A stretch of DNA of 45,076 nt from an uncultured Duodenibacillus sp. (GCA_944390745.1 CALXQK010000001.1:1-45076), one strand, 5' to 3'; counted from the stretch's first letter, positions 9,006 through 17,673 are shown. Numbers and translations are program-made. Notes: generated from the sequence alone by a model not told the origin.

Positions 9006-10334
9006 ATGAGCATGCGACGAAAACAGAAAACCATTCAGGAAAAAATCCGGCAGAAGGGCTGGCTCAACAGCTTTCGCACGCTGATGCGCTTTGTGGCGGA
9101 CCGCGCGGCGGAAATTGAGATTGCCGAGGTGGCTTCCTCAATGGCGCTCACGACGCTTCTGGCCATCGTTCCGGTGCTCGCGCTGTCGCTGGCCCTTTTC
9201 GCCGCCTTCCCGAGCTTTGCCGACGCCAGAAAAAGCCTTGAGGATCTGATCGTCATGAGCTTTCTGCCCGAGCAGTACTCAAGCGTGCTGCTGGGGTATC
9301 TCAACGAATTCACGCGGCACGCCGCGGGCCTGACGACCTTCGGTCTCGTCGGCCTGGCGCTCACGGCGCTTCTTCTGATCGACAAGCTCTTTGTGACGGT
9401 CAACCGCATCTTCAAGGTGAAGACGATGCGCCCGTGGCCGCAGCGCGCGCTCATCTACTGGGCGCTTCTCACCATCGGGCCCGCGGCGCTGGCGCTGAGC
9501 TTTTCCATCACCGGAAAGCTCACCTCGATGGCGCTGTCGGGCGTCAGCAGCGGCACGGCCTCGCTTTTGTACAACGCGGGCCAGATCGTGCTGCAGAGCT
9601 TTTGCTTTGCCGTGATCTACAAGTACGTCCCCGCCTGCCGCGTGCAGTTCTCGCACGCCCTGATGGGAGGCTTTCTTGTCGTGATCTGCGGGCAGATCGT
9701 CAAGCAGGGCTTTGAGTACTACATCACGGCCGGAACCCTCACCAACATCTACGGCGCCTTCGTGGCGCTGCCCGTGCTGATCGTCTGGATCTACATCGCC
9801 TGGTTTCTCTTTTTCGCCGGCGCGGCCGTCACGGCCACGATCCCCAAGCTCACCGCCGGGCGCTTTCTTGACGCCTACCGCTGCGGCAACGACTTTCTCA
9901 CAGGCGTTGCCATGCTGCGCGAGCTCGTGCTGCTGCGGCTCACGGGGCAGGCCCCGATCATGACCACCGAGCAGTTCTGCGACGCTGTCGACACCTATCC
10001 GGAGGCCGCCGAGCGGATTCTGGGCGTGCTTGCCTGGGCGCGCTATATTGCGCCTGCAACCGCAGGCGACGGCGCCCAGGGCTGGGTGCTCGTGGTCGAC
10101 ACCCACAGCGCCACGCTGCTTGCCGCGTTTGAAGCCTTTGCCGTGAGCGGCCAGAATTCGCTCGTGCGCGAGGGGCCCGTGACGGAGGACTCCGCCCAGG
10201 GCACGCTTGCCGGCTGGTGGAAGGAGTTTTCCGCCTCCGAGGCGCTGCGCACGCCCCTGGCGAAGATCTTCAGCGAGGACGCCGCGGCGCTGCGCGCAGC
10301 GGCCGCCGACGGCAGCGGTGAGCCCCGCAACTGA
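9006..10334 (+). CDS. yihY: YihY/BrkB family inner-membrane protein
   Basis: A 442-residue integral membrane protein of the YihY (virulence factor BrkB, once called RNase BN) family. About six hydrophobic helices fill residues 45-290, with the family-typical AEVASSMALTTLLAIVPVLAL near residue 40 and GAFVALPVLIVWIYIAWF near residue 250 that ends in a FFAGAAVTA helix. The C-terminal 150 residues are soluble and may form the winged-helix-like cytoplasmic part seen in longer members. The molecular function of the family is not established. The gene opens a plus-strand cluster and ends 19 bp before tsaB. No clear Shine-Dalgarno sequence precedes ATG 9006; ATG at 9012 is an alternative start. Confidence 0.88.
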   Translation: MSMRRKQKTIQEKIRQKGWLNSFRTLMRFVADRAAEIEIAEVASSMALTTLLAIVPVLALSLALFAAFPSFADARKSLEDLIVMSFLPEQYSSVLLGYLNEFTRHAAGLTTFGLVGLALTALLLIDKLFVTVNRIFKVKTMRPWPQRALIYWALLTIGPAALALSFSITGKLTSMALSGVSSGTASLLYNAGQIVLQSFCFAVIYKYVPACRVQFSHALMGGFLVVICGQIVKQGFEYYITAGTLTNIYGAFVALPVLIVWIYIAWFLFFAGAAVTATIPKLTAGRFLDAYRCGNDFLTGVAMLRELVLLRLTGQAPIMTTEQFCDAVDTYPEAAERILGVLAWARYIAPATAGDGAQGWVLVVDTHSATLLAAFEAFAVSGQNSLVREGPVTEDSAQGTLAGWWKEFSASEALRTPLAKIFSEDAAALRAAAADGSGEPRN

Positions 10335-10353
10335 ACCCAACACACTTGAGCCC

Positions 10354-11085
10354 ATGGCCACCATTCTTGCCCTTGACACCGCCACCGAGCGGCTTTCTGC
10401 GGCGCTTGCCCGCGACGGGCGCGTCGTCGACGCGCTCACTGACGCCGAACCAAACCAGCACACCGAAAAGCTCATTTCGGTGATCGATGCGATTCTTCAA
10501 AGAAACGCGCTTGCGCTTTCTGAACTTGATGCCATCGCCTTCGGCGCGGGCCCCGGCGCCTTCACGGGGCTGCGCGTGGCCTGCGGCGTGGCGCAGGGCC
10601 TCGGCTGGGCGGCGGGCAAGCCGCTTCTTTGCGTCTCCAACCTCGAGGCCACGGCCCGCCATGCGGCGGCCGCGGGATTTGTCGGAAGGCTTCTGGCTGC
10701 GCACGATGCGCGCATGCACGAGTGCTATGCGGCTGTTTTTGAGATCGGCCCTGCAGCGCCCGGCGTCCCGGCAGGCCTCAACGCCGTGAAAACGCTTGCG
10801 GCCGCGCAGCTTGTCAAGCCCTCGATGCTGGGCGCCCTGGCGCGCGAGCACGCAGTCGAGGCGGCCGCCGGCGGCGCGCTTGAAGTCTATGGCGGGGAGA
10901 TTGTCCTTGATGCGGGCGTGCGCAGGCTTGCTCCCTTTGACACCACGGCCTCGGACATTGCGCTTGCGGGCATGGCGCTCTGGGAGGCGGGCGGCGCCGT
11001 GCGGCCCGAGGAGGCCGCGCCTCTTTACGTGCGCAACCGCGTGGCGCTCACGATCAAGGAGCGCGCGGCCGGGGAGCGGCTGTGA
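10354..11085 (+). CDS. tsaB: TsaB, tRNA threonylcarbamoyladenosine biosynthesis protein
   Basis: A 243-residue ASKHA-fold protein that partners TsaD and TsaE to transfer the threonylcarbamoyl group to A37 of ANN-decoding tRNAs. The N-terminus MATILALDTATERLSAAL and the segment GAGPGAFTGLRVACGVAQGL (about residues 68-87) are diagnostic of TsaB. The length is typical (about 230). The start at 10354 matches the conserved family N-terminus, although the frame is open upstream inside yihY. Its stop codon overlaps the rimI start (GTGA), indicating translational coupling. Confidence 0.95.
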   Translation: MATILALDTATERLSAALARDGRVVDALTDAEPNQHTEKLISVIDAILQRNALALSELDAIAFGAGPGAFTGLRVACGVAQGLGWAAGKPLLCVSNLEATARHAAAAGFVGRLLAAHDARMHECYAAVFEIGPAAPGVPAGLNAVKTLAAAQLVKPSMLGALAREHAVEAAAGGALEVYGGEIVLDAGVRRLAPFDTTASDIALAGMALWEAGGAVRPEEAAPLYVRNRVALTIKERAAGERL

Positions 11086-11588
11086 GCGCAGCGGGCGGCA
11101 CTTCCTGCGGCGCAGCCGGAGAAATTCGTTTTCGGCCGATGGCGCCTGGCGACCTGGAGGCCGTGGCGGCGCTGGCGCGCCGGGCCGACCCGTTTGGGTG
11201 GACGCTGCGCAACTTTCAGGATGCGCTTGCAAGCGGCTATCCGATGACCGTGCTTGAGGAGGACGGCGCTATTGCCGGCTACAGCGTGATCATGGTCGTC
11301 GTCGACGAGGCCGAGCTTCTGGAAATCGCCGTTGACCCCGCAAGACAGGGCAGGGGGCTCGGGCGGCGGCTTCTCGCCGAGGCCATGCGCAGGGCCCGTG
11401 CGGAGGCCGCGCGGGTCATGCACCTCGAGGTTCGCGTGAGCAATGCGCGGGCGCGTAAAATGTATCATTCGGCTGGCTTTGAGGAAGTTGGGCGGCGCAG
11501 GAACTACTATCCCGCCGATCCCTCGACATCCGGCGGCACGGGGCGCGAGGACGCCATCCTGATGCGCCGGGACTTCCCGGGCGTCTAG
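11082..11588 (+). CDS. rimI: ribosomal protein S18-alanine N-acetyltransferase
   Basis: A 168-residue GNAT-fold acetyltransferase. The acetyl-CoA-binding signature EIAVDPARQGRGLGRRLL (about residues 86-103) contains the R/Q-x-x-G-x-G/A loop, and MHLEVRVSNARARKMYHSAGFEEVGRR follows, as in RimI. RimI acetylates the N-terminal alanine of ribosomal protein S18. It starts at GTG 11082, overlapping the tsaB stop by 4 bp. tsaB-rimI adjacency is widespread in proteobacteria and supports the assignment over a generic GNAT. The first 15 residues are an unconserved-looking extension. Confidence 0.92.
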   Translation: MSAAGGTSCGAAGEIRFRPMAPGDLEAVAALARRADPFGWTLRNFQDALASGYPMTVLEEDGAIAGYSVIMVVVDEAELLEIAVDPARQGRGLGRRLLAEAMRRARAEAARVMHLEVRVSNARARKMYHSAGFEEVGRRRNYYPADPSTSGGTGREDAILMRRDFPGV

Positions 11589-11673
11589 CCTTGCCGGCAT
11601 TCGGGCGCGCCGCCGCGACCATGCCCGCGTCCCCATCACCACAGTTTTTTCGCTTCAACGGGCCTCGACACGC

Positions 11674-12639
11674 ATGACCTTAAGCCGCGAGCAAAGCCGG
11701 ATCTGGCAAGCCATGAACGTCGGCGCGCAGTGGATCCTGAGAACCTCTGAGGATCCGCTTCTGCCCGAGAAGGCGCCGCAGGCGCCTGCGCACAAGGCTG
11801 CCCAGACCCCTGCGGCCGAGGCTGCGGCCAGAACAAGGCCCCATGCGGCGCTTCGGCCTGCCGTGCGCACTGGCGCCGAGACGCGCCCGCAGGCGACGCC
11901 GCGCGCGCCGCAGGCTGCGGCGCGTCCAAGTCTCAAGCCCGTCCCGGGTGCCGCCGCGGCACCCGCGGCCGCGCCGCTGCGGCCCGCGGCCGGATCGCAG
12001 GCCGCACAGGCCCCGCGGGCCGTTCCCGACGCCGCCCTCGTCGCCGAGGTCAGGACCGCGCCCTGGGAGCGCATCGCCTCCATCGTTAACCGGTGCCGCG
12101 CCTGCATGATGGCCGATACGCGCCAGCACACGGTCTGCGCCGACGGGGCGCCGGGCTGTCCGATGGTTCTCATCGGCGAGGCGCCCGGGCGCGACGAGGA
12201 CCTGCAGGGCATTCCCTTCGTGGGAAAGAGCGGGGCGCTTCTCAACAAGATTCTCGAGGCCTGCGGCCTGCAGCGCGGGCGCGACGTCGCCATCGTCAAC
12301 GTGCTCAAGTGCCGGCCGCCGAGAAACCGCGACCCGCGGCCGGACGAGGCGGCGGCCTGTGCGGCGTTTCTTGACCGGCAGCTCGAGCTGCTTGCCCCGA
12401 ACGTCATCGTGCTCATGGGGCGTCAGGCGACGCTGCGCATGCTCAACCGCACCGAGCGGCTCGACGCGCTGCGCGGCAAGATCTGGAAGCTTTCCATCGC
12501 CGGGCGTGAGGTGCCGGTGGTGGTGACCTATCACCCCTCGAGCCTTCTGCGTAATCCCGTCGACAAGGAAAAGGGCTGGCACGACTTTTTGTTTGCGCGC
12601 GACATTCTGCAGCATGGCGCCGGCGCGGCCGCGGGCTAG
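11674..12639 (+). CDS. family 4 uracil-DNA glycosylase (4Fe-4S)
   Basis: A 321-residue base-excision-repair glycosylase that removes uracil from DNA. The catalytic domain is the last 195 residues. Four cysteines expected to bind the 4Fe-4S cluster are C141, C144, C213 and C229. Motif GEAPGRDED at 168-176 forms the active-site loop, and HPSSLLR lies near 289-295. A conserved-looking N-terminal helix (residues 1-25) is joined to this domain by an Ala/Pro-rich linker of about 85 residues, probably disordered. tsaB-rimI-udg order is common in betaproteobacteria. No Shine-Dalgarno sequence is evident at ATG 11674. Confidence 0.93.
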   Translation: MTLSREQSRIWQAMNVGAQWILRTSEDPLLPEKAPQAPAHKAAQTPAAEAAARTRPHAALRPAVRTGAETRPQATPRAPQAAARPSLKPVPGAAAAPAAAPLRPAAGSQAAQAPRAVPDAALVAEVRTAPWERIASIVNRCRACMMADTRQHTVCADGAPGCPMVLIGEAPGRDEDLQGIPFVGKSGALLNKILEACGLQRGRDVAIVNVLKCRPPRNRDPRPDEAAACAAFLDRQLELLAPNVIVLMGRQATLRMLNRTERLDALRGKIWKLSIAGREVPVVVTYHPSSLLRNPVDKEKGWHDFLFARDILQHGAGAAAG

Positions 12640-12693
12640 GAAGGCCCGCAGCGGCGCAAACGTCCTTCAACAAGCAATCAACAACGACACATC

Positions 12694-13863
12694 ATGGAAT
12701 TTGAACTCTGGTACCTGATCGCGGTTCCGCTTCTTTTTGCCTCGGGCTGGTGGCTGCGCGGACTTGACGCCCGGCAGCGCAAGGGCGAGCGCAACAACAT
12801 TGACGATCAGTACTTCAAGGGGCTGTCGCTTCTGCTGTCTGACGAGCCTGACAAGGCGGTCGACGTCTTCATCGAGGTGGTGAGGCTTGACGAGGACACG
12901 ATCGAGCTGCACCACGCCCTTGGAAATCTTTTCCGCCGCCGCGGGCAGTTTGAGCGCGCCATCCGACTGCACAGCTTTCTTGTGAACCGCGCCGAGCTCC
13001 CCGAGCGCGAGCGCGCCAAGGCGATGTCCGAGCTCTCGCTTGACTACCTCAAGGCCGGCATGTACGACCGCGCCGAGGCCGCCTATGAAAAGCTCGCTGA
13101 GTTCAAGGGCAGGGAAAATGAGGCCAACGAGGCGCTCATGCACATCTACGTCACCGAGCGTGAGTGGGTGAAGGCCATTGAAACGGCCCGCAAGCTTTCG
13201 GGAGCCGGCCGCAAGCTCAACCACGAGATCAGCCACTACTACTGCGAGCTTGCCGCCATCGCGCGTCTGGCAAAGGACTCGGCCCGCGCCCATGAGTACA
13301 CGCGCTCGGCCCTGGCGCAGAATGCCGAGAACCCCCGCGCGCTTGCCCTGAGCGCTGATCTCGCCCTCGAGGCGGGAGACCGTGTCGCGGCGCTGGCCGC
13401 CTGGGACAAGATCGAGCGCACGCGCCCGGAATATCTTCCGCTCATCGCCGCCAAGAAGGCCGATGTGCTTGCTGAAACCGATCATGAAAAGGCGCTGTCC
13501 TATCTGCGGGAGGCCTTTGCGACGACGGGCTCGGTTGATGTCCTGAAGGCCTTCGTGCAGCGCACCGCCGTCTGGGTCGACGAGGCAAGCGCCATGAATG
13601 TTGCCTCCGATGCGCTCAAGAGCCGTCCGTCGCTCTCGACGCTTTCGGTCATCAGCAGCCTCAAGGCCAAGGCCAACCCCTGCGACGAGCAGGCCAAGAT
13701 CCTGGCCGACATCGCGGCGCGCCAGTCCAAGATCACCGCCCGCTACCAGTGCCGCCACTGCGGCTTTCTTGCGCACACCTTCTCCTGGCAGTGCCCGGGC
13801 TGCGAGCAGTGGGACACCTTCCCGCCGCTGCGCGTCGATGAGGTGCGGCAGGCGCGCCGCTAG
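12694..13863 (+). CDS. lapB: LapB (YciM), lipopolysaccharide assembly protein B
   Basis: A 389-residue membrane-anchored TPR protein. One N-terminal transmembrane helix (about residues 5-22) is followed by TPR-type helical repeats over roughly 35-340, among them YFKGLSLLLSDEPDKAVDVF and LDYLKAGMYDRAEAAYEKLA. A C-terminal rubredoxin-like metal site has cysteines C353, C356, C367 and C370. This is the complete LapB layout and usual length. In enterobacteria LapB directs FtsH to degrade LpxC and so balances LPS synthesis; the same role is inferred here. It lies 54 bp after the uracil-DNA glycosylase, probably in the same transcript. No Shine-Dalgarno sequence is seen. Confidence 0.94.
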   Translation: MEFELWYLIAVPLLFASGWWLRGLDARQRKGERNNIDDQYFKGLSLLLSDEPDKAVDVFIEVVRLDEDTIELHHALGNLFRRRGQFERAIRLHSFLVNRAELPERERAKAMSELSLDYLKAGMYDRAEAAYEKLAEFKGRENEANEALMHIYVTEREWVKAIETARKLSGAGRKLNHEISHYYCELAAIARLAKDSARAHEYTRSALAQNAENPRALALSADLALEAGDRVAALAAWDKIERTRPEYLPLIAAKKADVLAETDHEKALSYLREAFATTGSVDVLKAFVQRTAVWVDEASAMNVASDALKSRPSLSTLSVISSLKAKANPCDEQAKILADIAARQSKITARYQCRHCGFLAHTFSWQCPGCEQWDTFPPLRVDEVRQARR

Positions 13864-14291
13864 ACTCCCCCGGGGGGCTTACATCCTGCGCGCGCCCGCC
13901 GCAAAAAGGCGCGGCGCGCGGCAAGCTCCGGGCGCCGGGCCCTATGCCGCTCCTTTAGACCGGTCCCTTGGGCCGTTCCTTTAGGTCTCCCCTAGACCGG
14001 TCCCTCCAGCCGGCGCCCCTAGAGACAGTCCCGCATTCCAAGCGGGGACTGCACCCTTTTCCTGCGTTTTTCGCACGGCCGTCATCATCTCGTTACAGCG
14101 TAAGTACGGATCCTCGCTCTTGATCAAGCCTGTGTTTTTTGAGATAGTATCATCTACGACTAAAGTGGGTGTTTTGCCGTTGTCACGACTCTCAATGAGG
14201 AGAACCTGGCGGCGGAGCGCCCCTTTGCATTTGCTGCGCGGCCGTGCAGGCGTCCTGCACCGGGCCGCGAGGTGTGTTTTCTGGTTCAAAG
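13864..14291. other. intergenic region after lapB with degenerate repeats and hairpins
   Basis: This 428-bp stretch holds two exact copies of TAGACCGGTCCCT (13956-13968 and 13993-14005) among looser relatives near 13979 and 14022. A hairpin CAGTCCCGC with GCGGGGACTG lies at about 14026-14051. An AT-richer block at 14120-14150 is promoter-like (TTGATC, then GATAGT 17 bp later). A very stable hairpin (14238-14268) lies just before the HTH gene. A minus-strand ORF (13981-14289) has no ribosome-binding site or recognisable family and was not called. Confidence 0.5.
14238..14268 (+). promoter_or_regulatory. long stable hairpin in the leader of the HTH gene
   Basis: GCGGCC-GTGCAGG (14238-14250) pairs with CCTGCAC-cg-GGCCGC (14254-14268): 13 base pairs, a 3-nt loop and a 2-nt bulge. 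It is followed by TGTGTTTTCTGG and then the ATG at 14292. It could be an attenuator or a terminator that insulates the gene. Confidence 0.5.
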
Positions 14292-14678
14292 ATGACTGAG
14301 AAAATCCCCGTGCTTGTCAATGAAAGAAGTCTTCCGTCGTGCTGCGCCTCGGTTGAGCTGCGGCGCGAGGCGATTGCGCTGTTTAAAAAGGGCCTGGGCT
14401 ACAAGAGCGTGGCGGCCCGCATCGGCGTCAACGTGCACACGGTGCGAGACTGGGGCAGGCGCTATCGACGCGGCGTGTTTACGGAAGACATTGCTACGCG
14501 CCTGCACCGCTGGGATGAGTCGGTCAAGCAGGCGGTCCGGCAGCTTCATCAGATGGGCCTGAGCCTGGGCGCGATCTCGAGAAGAACCGGCGTTCCCAAG
14601 TCCACCGTCAAGGAATGGATCGATGCCGCTGAATGCCGCACTCAGTCTGCGTCCGGGCAGAAGAAGTCCCCGGACTGA
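14292..14678 (+). CDS. small protein with two helix-turn-helix motifs (transposase-like)
   Basis: A 128-residue basic protein. The first helix-turn-helix covers about residues 24-60 (LFKKGLGYKSVAARIGVNV then HTVRDWGRRYRRGVF) and resembles the HTH of IS-element OrfA and resolvase-like proteins. A second lies at about 85-115 (LHQMGLSLGAISRRTGVPKS then TVKEWIDAAE). No catalytic domain follows, and I see no flanking inverted repeats or partner orfB, so it may be a domesticated transposase subunit or a small regulator rather than an active element. The start at 14292 follows a large hairpin; there is no clear Shine-Dalgarno sequence. It converges on the DUF4186 gene. Confidence 0.7.
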   Translation: MTEKIPVLVNERSLPSCCASVELRREAIALFKKGLGYKSVAARIGVNVHTVRDWGRRYRRGVFTEDIATRLHRWDESVKQAVRQLHQMGLSLGAISRRTGVPKSTVKEWIDAAECRTQSASGQKKSPD

Positions 14679-14705
14679 GGACGGCGCGGGTCGAGAGGTT
14701 TCCTG

Positions 14706-15308
14706 TTAGAAAAGGCTGCCCTGTCCATCGGGGGCGGAGGTTTGACCGGCGCGCCCAGGGGCGCGTCGTTTCCGGCCGCTGCCGGCATTGCATGCGGGCT
14801 GCCGCATGGCCCGCTCGATCCAGCGCATGATGAGCGCCGCGGCGAAATCGAGCTCGCGCTCGGTCAGCGCGCGCCCCTCGGGAATGCCGTGCCACTTTCG
14901 CATGCACTTGCGGCAGCACAGCGCCGTGGCGTGCTGCGCCTTGAAGACCGGGTAGCCGCGCATCGGCGTCTGGCGGCCGTCGTTGGCAATGACTGCGGAC
15001 GCAAGGCGCCTTGAGAGAATCTCCCGGGCGTTTTCGAGCATGCGCCTGGGTCCCGCGCGCAGCACCTGCGCGCGCTCGGCCGCGTCGAGCGCAAACCTTG
15101 CGCGAAAGGCGCTCTGCGAAAGCCGCGCGAGCACCCGGTCAAGCGCTTCGGCGCTCGTCTCGAGCCGCCTGCCGCCCCCGGCGGTCTGACCATCGGCGCG
15201 GCAGTCCGCACGGCGATGAGCGCCAGCGGCTTCGCCGGCGCGGTCTTGAGCAGCCGGGTCCTGGTCAAAGAGATCGGGCTGCTCTGGGCTGCTGCGGTAT
15301 TCGGACAT
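14706..15308 (-). CDS. DUF4186 family protein with terminal clamp-binding-like motifs
   Basis: A 200-residue protein of unknown function. Residues 57-168 match DUF4186 as I know it: LARLSQSAFRARF, NDGRQTPMRGYPVFKAQHAT and CCRKCMRKWHGIPEGR, with C131, C132 and C135 possibly binding metal. The flanks are low complexity. Near the N-terminus is QPDLF (residues 10-14) and the last five residues are QGSLF (196-200); both fit the loose beta-sliding-clamp-binding consensus QLxLF, which would suggest a DNA replication or repair link (inference). The start at 15308 is chosen for AGGA six to seven bases upstream. It is divergent from pepA. Confidence 0.8.
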   Translation of the reverse strand: MSEYRSSPEQPDLFDQDPAAQDRAGEAAGAHRRADCRADGQTAGGGRRLETSAEALDRVLARLSQSAFRARFALDAAERAQVLRAGPRRMLENAREILSRRLASAVIANDGRQTPMRGYPVFKAQHATALCCRKCMRKWHGIPEGRALTERELDFAAALIMRWIERAMRQPACNAGSGRKRRAPGRAGQTSAPDGQGSLF

Positions 15309-15513
15309 GGCGCTTCCTGCAAAACGGTTCAGATGGATCAGGGCGCATGATAGGCGCGCAGGACCCGTCAAGGAGAGGGGCATCGGCGCGCCGCATCCCT
15401 TGCAAGAGCGAATGATCGCGCTATTCTTGCGGCACCGTCTGCGGGCGGCCCCGGGCTGAGGTCCCGGTTCGCGAGCCGCCGTCCCTTTCTATTCCTAGTG
15501 AGCTGAAACATCC

Positions 15514-17088
15514 ATGACCCGCTGCGAAGTATTGACGCAAAACATCTGCGAAGTTGATGCCGACGCCCTCGTCGTCGGTCTTTTTGCCGCCCCGCAAGGG
15601 GACTCCAGGGAGTCCGGCGGGCAGGCCGGCAACGGAGCCGCCGTCTACACGGCCTCGGCGCTTGAGGTTGAGAACGCCACAAGCGGCGCCGTCTCCCGGG
15701 TTCTCGCCACGGGCGACTTCACGGGCGCGCGCGGAGAGATCGTGGTGATCTACGGTCCCGAGGGCGTGAAGGCGCGCCGCGTGATTCTTGCGGGGCTCGG
15801 CGCCATCGACGCCTTCAACGAGGAGGCCTTTGCCGAGGTGCACCGCAAGATTGCCGCCGCTGCGCGGGGAAGTTCCATTGTTCTGACTTCAGAAGACTTC
15901 ATCCCCGAGACGCGCGACGCGCGCTGGGCCGCTCGCACGGCGCTGCGCGTGATGCTCTTTGAAAAAACGCCCGTGAAGAGTTTCAAGAGCAGCGCCAGAC
16001 CAGCGCCGCAGCTTGAGTCCGTCGTGTGGTTTTCCGAGGACGAGGCGGCCAGAGGCGAGCTTCTGGCTGCGCTTGAGGAGGGCTGCGTCTGCGCCGAGGC
16101 CATGCGCATTGCCAAGAACCTTGGCGACCTTCCGCCCAACGAGTGCACGCCGCAGCACATGTACGAGACGGCCTGCCGGCTCAGGGACGCCGTTGAGGGC
16201 GCCCTCACGGGCGAGGAGGCCGCACGCCCTGCCGTCACGGTTGAGGTGATGCGCCGCGAGGATCTTGAAAAGGCGGGCATGGGCGGCATTCTGGCCGTGG
16301 GAAGGGGCTCGGACGTGGAGCCGCTTCTGATCGAGTTTTCCTGGTGGGGCGCCGCAGACAGAGCGGCTGCGCCCATCGTCGTGGTCGGCAAGGGCGTCAC
16401 CTTTGACGCCGGGGGTCTCAATCTGAAGCCCGGCCGCTCGATGCCCGAGATGAAGTACGACATGTCGGGTGCGGCTGCGGCGCTTGCGCTTGTGAAGATG
16501 GCCGCCGACCTGCGGCTGCCGCTCAACGTCGTTGCGCTGGCGCCCTGCGCGGAGAACCTGCCCTCGGGCCGCGCGCTCAAGCCCGCCGACATCATCCGCA
16601 TGGGCAACAGCATGACCGTTGAGGTGCTCAACGCCGATGCCGAGGGGCGGCTGCTTCTGGCCGATGCCCTTTATCGCGCGCAGCGCCTCAATCCGGCGGC
16701 GTGCGTGGACGTGGCCACGCTCACCGGCGCCTGCGTCGTTGCGCTCGGCACGAACATCTCGGGGCTTTTCTGCAGCAGCAGCGAACTCACCGCCGAGCTC
16801 ACCGCGGCGGCTGAAAGCGCCGACGATCCCGTCTGGCCGATGCCGATGGGCGGGCGCTACCGCGAGCTTTTAAAGAGCAATTGCGCCGATCTCGTCAACA
16901 CCGGCAACCAGCCGCACTCGGGCGCCTCGACGGCGGCGACCTTCCTGCAGGCCTTTGCGCCGAAGTGCCCCTGGGCGCATCTTGACGTGGCGGGAACCGC
17001 CAACACGACGGGGGCGGATCGACAGTCGACCGCGCGTCCGCTGCCGCTTCTGATGGAGTGGCTGCTTGCCCGCGCGCAGCGGGCCTGA
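15514..17088 (+). CDS. pepA: leucyl aminopeptidase (M17)
   Basis: A 524-residue cytosolic dinuclear-metal aminopeptidase that removes N-terminal residues; in E. coli PepA also binds DNA. The N-terminal macro-like domain spans about residues 1-170. The catalytic domain holds K293 and D298 in VGKGVTFDAGG and the signature at 373-380, NADAEGRL, with ligands D375 and E377 and catalytic R379. The signature is usually NTDAEGRL, so T374 is replaced by Ala; the metal ligands are kept. Length and order are typical. It precedes holC, as in many Burkholderiales, but a terminator separates the two. Confidence 0.95.
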   Translation: MTRCEVLTQNICEVDADALVVGLFAAPQGDSRESGGQAGNGAAVYTASALEVENATSGAVSRVLATGDFTGARGEIVVIYGPEGVKARRVILAGLGAIDAFNEEAFAEVHRKIAAAARGSSIVLTSEDFIPETRDARWAARTALRVMLFEKTPVKSFKSSARPAPQLESVVWFSEDEAARGELLAALEEGCVCAEAMRIAKNLGDLPPNECTPQHMYETACRLRDAVEGALTGEEAARPAVTVEVMRREDLEKAGMGGILAVGRGSDVEPLLIEFSWWGAADRAAAPIVVVGKGVTFDAGGLNLKPGRSMPEMKYDMSGAAAALALVKMAADLRLPLNVVALAPCAENLPSGRALKPADIIRMGNSMTVEVLNADAEGRLLLADALYRAQRLNPAACVDVATLTGACVVALGTNISGLFCSSSELTAELTAAAESADDPVWPMPMGGRYRELLKSNCADLVNTGNQPHSGASTAATFLQAFAPKCPWAHLDVAGTANTTGADRQSTARPLPLLMEWLLARAQRA

Positions 17089-17098
17089 CCGCGCGTTG

Positions 17099-17144
17099 CC
17101 CTGCAGGCCCCCTTGCGGGGCGCCTGCAGGGGCGCGCGCTTTTT
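17099..17144 (+). terminator. intrinsic terminator after pepA
   Basis: CCCTGCAGGC (17099-17108) pairs with GCCTGCAGGG (17122-17131), a 10-bp stem, followed by a GC spacer and five T (17140-17144). It lies ten bases after the pepA stop codon. Confidence 0.7.
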
Positions 17145-17236
17145 GTTGTAACATGAGGCAGCGCGCTCTTTCCCGAAGGCGTCCGAGCGGGTGAGCCAGC
17201 GCCCAGTTTTCCCTTACAGACCCGGCTTCGTCGTCC

Positions 17237-17671
17237 ATGCAGCAGATTGATTTTCACTTTCATGTCGCCAACAGGAGCATGTACGCCTGCCGGCTCATCA
17301 AGAAGGTGACGGGGCTTGGGCTGAAGGCTGCGGTCTGGAGCACGAACGAGAGCTTTCTTTCGCGCGTCTACGATGACCTCTGGCGCTTTGAGGATCTGAC
17401 CTTCATTCCCCACGCCTGGGCGGGGACGCGCTGGCAGCAGCAGGCTCCGGTTGTGTTTTCCACCGATCTGACGGCGCTTCCGGCCATGAACGTCATCGTG
17501 CTGCTCGATGAGGGCGTGCCCGCGGACTGGCAGCAGGAGCTCGCGCGCTTTGAGCGCGTCATCGACATCGTTTCGACCAACCCGCAGGAGCTCGAGCACT
17601 CCCGGCAGCGCTACCGCATCTACCGCAGCGCGGGCGTCGTGCTCAAGGCTTACGACCGAAATAAAGGCTGA
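17237..17671 (+). CDS. holC: DNA polymerase III chi subunit
   Basis: A 144-residue protein matching HolC, the chi subunit of the DNA polymerase III clamp-loader complex. Chi binds psi and the C-terminal tail of single-stranded-DNA-binding protein, tethering the replisome to the lagging strand. Family features are the N-terminal IDFHFHV strand, YACRLIKKVTGLGLKAAVW (about residues 16-34), and FIPHAWAG (about 57-64). The usual length is about 147. It lies 2 bp before the next small gene, so the two are probably co-transcribed. Confidence 0.93.
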   Translation: MQQIDFHFHVANRSMYACRLIKKVTGLGLKAAVWSTNESFLSRVYDDLWRFEDLTFIPHAWAGTRWQQQAPVVFSTDLTALPAMNVIVLLDEGVPADWQQELARFERVIDIVSTNPQELEHSRQRYRIYRSAGVVLKAYDRNKG

Positions 17672-17673
17672 TC

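Noticed and set aside
13981-14289. 102-residue minus-strand ORF between lapB and the HTH gene
   Set aside because: No ribosome-binding site and no recognised motif, and it crosses repeats and strong hairpins. It might be a decayed gene, but I cannot support that.
14292-14678. Intact insertion sequence around the two-HTH gene
   Set aside because: I find no terminal inverted repeats, target duplication or partner transposase frame, so only a single transposase-like gene is claimed.
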